Below, piece after piece: positions 6,967-9,457 of a DNA stretch of 9,457 nt (the stretch's first letter is position 1; every line of letters starts with the position of its first letter). Source of the stretch: JAHECQ01 sp047638695 (GTDB taxonomy: Bacteria > Actinomycetota > Acidimicrobiia > Acidimicrobiales > SZUA-35); the NCBI GenBank assembly GCA_047638695.1, contig JBLINY010000152.1, positions 1-9,457 of the forward strand, given 5' to 3'. The notes beneath the pieces were generated by a model. That model ran no database searches, was not told the origin of the DNA, and worked only from the letters and a program-made list of their open reading frames with translations. The position numbers and the translations under genes were made by a program.

Positions 6967-8892
6967 CTATCCGGACTTGGCGATCTCGTTCAAGAACTCG
7001 GCGTTCGTCTTAAATGTCTTCAGACGATCGACCAGGAGATTCATAGCCGCAGCAGCCGAGCCATCTTCCCCCGCTGCCATACCGGCCAGCACCTTGCGAA
7101 GCTTCATCGTGAGGACGTGCTCTTTGCCGTCCATCAGCAACTCATCGCGACGGGTCGAGCTGCCGAGGGCGTCGATTGCAGGGAACACATAACGCTCGGC
7201 CAATCCTCGATCGAGTCGGAGCTCCATGTTTCCGGTGCCCTTGAACTCTTCGAAGATGACCTCGTCCATTCTCGAGCCGGTCTCGACGAGCGCCGTGGCC
7301 AGAATGGTCAGCGAGCCACCCTCTTCGAGGTTGCGCGCCGCACCGAGAATTTTCTTTGGCGGGTAGAGGGCTCCAGCATCTATGCCGCCCGACATCGCTC
7401 GACCGGTTCCGGGAGCCGCCATGTTGTAGGCCCGCGCCAACCGAGTGATGCCGTCGAGGATGACGACGACATCTTTACCTTGCTCGACGATGCGCTTGGC
7501 CCGCTCGATGGTGAGCTCGGCGACGGCGCAATGCTCCTCGCTGGGACGATCGAAGGTCGAAGCGATCACTTCGCCCCGCTCGAGGTGCCGTTCCATGTCG
7601 GTGACTTCCTCGGGCCGCTCATCAATCAGTAGCACCACGAGTTCGACCTCGGGGTGGTTCTGCTCGATTGAGGTTGCGATGTCTTTGACAATCGTTGTCT
7701 TGCCCGCCTTCGGCGGAGACACGATTAGACCTCGCTGACCTTTCCCGATCGGGGCGATGAGGTCGATGATCCGAGCGGTCATGTCATTCGAGCGGTCGGT
7801 ACGCTCGAGGCGAAGACGCTCGTCCGGAAACAGCGGTGTCAGGTCCTCGAAATCGGGTCGATTCCCCACGTTCTCGGGCGACTCGTCGTTGATGGTCTCA
7901 AGTTGTTGCAGCGCCGGATTTTTCTCGTTCCGGTTGGCCGGACGGGCGAGCCCGCTGACCAGGTCACCACGACGAAGGTCGTATTGCCGCACCATCTTGA
8001 CCGGGACGTAGACATCGTTCTTGCTTGGCAACATCCCGGCCACTCGAAGAAAGCCATAGCCGTCATCGCGGAGATCGAGGAACCCGGCAACGTTCACGGG
8101 ATCGATGCTGACCGGCTCGACCTCGTCGTCGCGATCACGACCCCGCCCTCGACGCCGTCGCCGACGATTTCCGAGCTCGGAGTCTTCGCCTTGTTGGCCA
8201 ATGCCCTGTTGGCCAATGCCCTGTTGGCCACCAGGCGAGTTCGACTGCTGGCTGCCCTGTTGATTCCCCTGGCTGGAGTCACCATCTGCGCTCGACTGGC
8301 CTCGCTGGCCCGACTGGCCGCCCTGTTTCTGCTGTCCGCTACCACGGCCCCGACCCTGGGACTGCGACTGGCCACTGCCATCGCCGAGTTCAGTTTCCCA
8401 CGCGGCTGGCGGCTCGTCGTTGCGACGCTTGCCTCGGCGCCGACGGCTCGACGAACCCTCGGTCTGGCTGCTGTCAGGACGGCTATCGGCCTGGTTTTCC
8501 TGGCCATCGTCGTCGGACTGTTCATCGTCGGACTCGGCGTCGTCGTCAGCCACGTCGGCTGCATCGTCACCACTGGGGTCGTCGCTGCGGGATTCATCGC
8601 CTTCCGCAGCGTTCTCAGATGAAGCAGCGTCGTCAGTCGAAGCCTCGCCCCCCGGGTCATCGCCTGACTCGGGTGACGAGTCGACCGACGATTCGTCAGG
8701 ACCGTCGTTGTCAGACCCATCGCCGTCATCGCTGCGGGCCGTGACACCCGAGAGTTCGAGGATGATGTCGACTAAGTCGGCCTTCTTCATCCTGCTATTC
8801 GACTTGCCGCCGAGGGCGGTGACAATGGCCTGCAGTTCGCCTTTGTCTTTCTTGTCAAGCTCAAGCCGTTCGGCCAACGCCTGGTCGCTCAC
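6967..8892 (-). CDS. rho: Transcription termination factor Rho with a long disordered N-terminal insertion
   Basis: Rho is a hexameric RNA-dependent ATPase that binds C-rich unstructured RNA and pulls transcripts from RNA polymerase. The 641-residue product, about 220 longer than E. coli Rho, has a Rho_N (SAP-like) domain at 1-50 and a D/E-rich segment at 51-148 (37 acidic residues of 98). Then come a basic patch RRRRGKRR (150-157), a Q/G/S-rich segment at 171-236, a second basic run (RRRRRRGRGRDR, 243-254), and the RNA-binding cold-shock-like domain at 265-335 (GYGFLR 278-283). The ATPase core carries Walker A PPKAGKTT (393-400), Walker B VVLLIDERPEEV (419-430), the Q-loop region GGIDAGALYPPKK (502-514) and the R-loop GTGNMELRLDR (552-562). 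GTG 8892 was chosen because CAGGAG lies six bases upstream and the Rho_N domain begins there. Large insertions at this place are known from other Actinomycetota. All catalytic motifs are intact. Confidence 0.96.
   Translation of the reverse strand: MSDQALAERLELDKKDKGELQAIVTALGGKSNSRMKKADLVDIILELSGVTARSDDGDGSDNDGPDESSVDSSPESGDDPGGEASTDDAASSENAAEGDESRSDDPSGDDAADVADDDAESDDEQSDDDGQENQADSRPDSSQTEGSSSRRRRGKRRNDEPPAAWETELGDGSGQSQSQGRGRGSGQQKQGGQSGQRGQSSADGDSSQGNQQGSQQSNSPGGQQGIGQQGIGQQGEDSELGNRRRRRRGRGRDRDDEVEPVSIDPVNVAGFLDLRDDGYGFLRVAGMLPSKNDVYVPVKMVRQYDLRRGDLVSGLARPANRNEKNPALQQLETINDESPENVGNRPDFEDLTPLFPDERLRLERTDRSNDMTARIIDLIAPIGKGQRGLIVSPPKAGKTTIVKDIATSIEQNHPEVELVVLLIDERPEEVTDMERHLERGEVIASTFDRPSEEHCAVAELTIERAKRIVEQGKDVVVILDGITRLARAYNMAAPGTGRAMSGGIDAGALYPPKKILGAARNLEEGGSLTILATALVETGSRMDEVIFEEFKGTGNMELRLDRGLAERYVFPAIDALGSSTRRDELLMDGKEHVLTMKLRKVLAGMAAGEDGSAAAAMNLLVDRLKTFKTNAEFLNEIAKSG
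8192..8230 (-). repeat. 15-bp tandem repeat in the rho low-complexity region
   Basis: On the plus strand the unit TGTTGGCCAATGCCC occurs at 8192-8206 and 8207-8221, followed by a 9-base partial copy at 8222-8230. It encodes repeated GQQGI in the Q/G-rich part of Rho (about residues 222-236). Because the unit is a multiple of three, changes in copy number would keep the frame, so this is a likely site of length variation between strains. Confidence 0.85.
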
Positions 8893-8927
8893 AAAGCACT
8901 CCTGAGAGATTTCATGCCTGCATCGTT

Positions 8928-8942
8928 CTGTCAGAGTGACAG
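8928..8942 (-). promoter_or_regulatory. Short inverted repeat upstream of rho
   Basis: CTGTCA-GAG-TGACAG is a perfect 6-bp inverted repeat with a 3-bp centre, lying 36 bp before the rho GTG start. It may be an operator half-site pair or a small RNA hairpin. On the minus strand its right arm contains CTGACA (5 of 6 to a -35 box), but no convincing -10 box follows at proper spacing. Confidence 0.3.
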
Positions 8943-9046
8943 TGCGGGCCGCTCGCGGTTGGGTGCGAAGGCGGAGCGGAGGTGACTGCTCGTGTTCCCT
9001 CGCATAGGAAACCGGTTGGACGGAGGCTAACTGGGCCGGGTGCGGC
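8941..9046 (-). promoter_or_regulatory. C-rich rho leader, possible Rho-utilisation (rut) region
   Basis: In the minus-strand transcript the 106 nt after the thrC stop contain about 47 C and 26 G by hand count, with few stable stems. Such C-over-G, pyrimidine-rich stretches are what Rho binds. rho genes in several bacteria limit their own expression by terminating in their leader, so this stretch could serve feedback control, or simply end the thrC transcript. This is inference from composition only. Confidence 0.35.
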
Positions 9047-9457
9047 TCACAACGACCGCATTTGGACGGCGACAGCATCGAGATCATTGTCGATCTCGAC
9101 GACGTACTCCGGCCGGTCGAACAGCTCGCTCAAAAACGCGGGCAAGGGAGGCCGGATACCCGTGGCCTTTTCGACCGCATCGGGGAACTTCGCCGGGTCG
9201 GCGGTTGAGAGCGTAATCATTGGAACGTCGGCAGACCGCCGAAGGCGGCGAGCCACCGCAGTGCCGACCGCTGTGTGGGGATCGATGAGAAGCTCGCGTT
9301 CTTCGTACATGCGACGCATCTCGGCCAGCGTGCCCTCGTCGTCCAGCCGACCAGCTTCGAACTCAGCCCGAATCTCGTCGACCCAGTCGGAATCAACCTC
9401 CGCCTCGCCATCTGCTCGGAATGCGGTGAGTAGCTGATCGACAGCCACGCCATTCCG
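9047..9457 (-). CDS. thrC: Threonine synthase, C-terminal part (cut by window edge)
   Basis: Threonine synthase is a PLP enzyme that converts O-phosphohomoserine to threonine, the last step of threonine synthesis. Only the last 136 codons are present. They match the C-terminal part of the longer, E. coli/yeast-like form: LLIDPHTAVGTAVARR is followed by ITLSTADPAKFPDAVEKA, then a proline-leucine turn (PPLPAFLSELFDR) and a short terminal helix. E. coli ThrC shows the same order (DPH-AV, then GTAHPAKF, then LP). The PLP lysine and the N-terminal domain lie outside the window. The frame is open to the last base. Its place upstream of rho is the actinobacterial arrangement (thrC near rho), although mycobacterial ThrC is the shorter type. 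A 154-bp gap separates it from rho. Confidence 0.9.
   Translation of the reverse strand, partial: RNGVAVDQLLTAFRADGEAEVDSDWVDEIRAEFEAGRLDDEGTLAEMRRMYEERELLIDPHTAVGTAVARRLRRSADVPMITLSTADPAKFPDAVEKATGIRPPLPAFLSELFDRPEYVVEIDNDLDAVAVQMRSL

Noticed and set aside
7903..8622. Long plus-strand open frame with a hydrophobic, membrane-like translation
   Set aside because: It is antisense to the acidic and Q/G-rich part of rho. GAC/GAT codons read backwards give GTC/ATC, which explains the apparent hydrophobic helices. Rho is certain on the other strand.
8893..9087. N-terminal extension of rho to an ATG at 9087
   Set aside because: It would overlap the thrC end and has no homology-like content. GTG 8892 with CAGGAG upstream begins exactly at the Rho_N domain.
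1..9457. Mobile elements, CRISPR arrays, defence or biosynthetic clusters, tRNA genes
   Set aside because: I saw no transposase, no regularly spaced long repeats, no cloverleaf-like segments and no accessory cassettes. All genes with recognised functions are housekeeping.

Overview
The window is a 9.5 kb piece of bacterial chromosome whose genes all lie on the minus strand. The order of transcription therefore runs from the right end to the left end. It looks like a high-GC Actinomycetota genome, most likely a member of the Acidimicrobiia. That placement is an inference from four things: the gene order, frequent GTG/TTG starts, a long low-complexity insertion in Rho, and the general protein character. 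There are no mobile elements, CRISPR arrays, tRNA or rRNA genes, and nothing suggests recent transfer.

In transcription order the layout is: the C-terminal part of threonine synthase (thrC, cut by the right edge); a C-rich leader; rho; a short spacer with repeated hexamers; a cysteine-free (type B) ribosomal protein L31 gene; an unrecognised 336-residue protein that seems to start at CTG; prfA (release factor 1); prmC (its glutamine methyltransferase); rpiB; glyA; a WecA/TagO/MraY-family glycosyl-1-phosphate transferase; and the start of an atpZ/atpI-like gene at the left edge, preceded by a plausible promoter. This is the ancient housekeeping neighbourhood thrC-rho-rpmE-prfA-prmC-...-atp known from mycobacteria. 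rpiB and glyA occur at the same place in Bacillus-type genomes.

Most junctions are tight. prfA and prmC overlap by 11 bp, L31 and the unknown gene are 4 bp apart, and the unknown gene/prfA and glyA/wecA gaps are 9 bp each. This suggests one or two long transcripts. The functional themes are transcription termination (Rho), translation (L31, RF1, PrmC), central one-carbon and pentose metabolism (GlyA, RpiB), envelope polysaccharide initiation (WecA-like), and the lead-in to the F1Fo ATP synthase operon.

No clearly new system is visible. The points most worth a second look are: the unknown protein between L31 and prfA, with its CTG start and a terminator-like hairpin inside its coding sequence; the prion-like Q/G/S-rich segment in Rho; the type B L31 at the housekeeping L31 locus; and the unresolved reading frame at the 3' end of the wecA-like gene.
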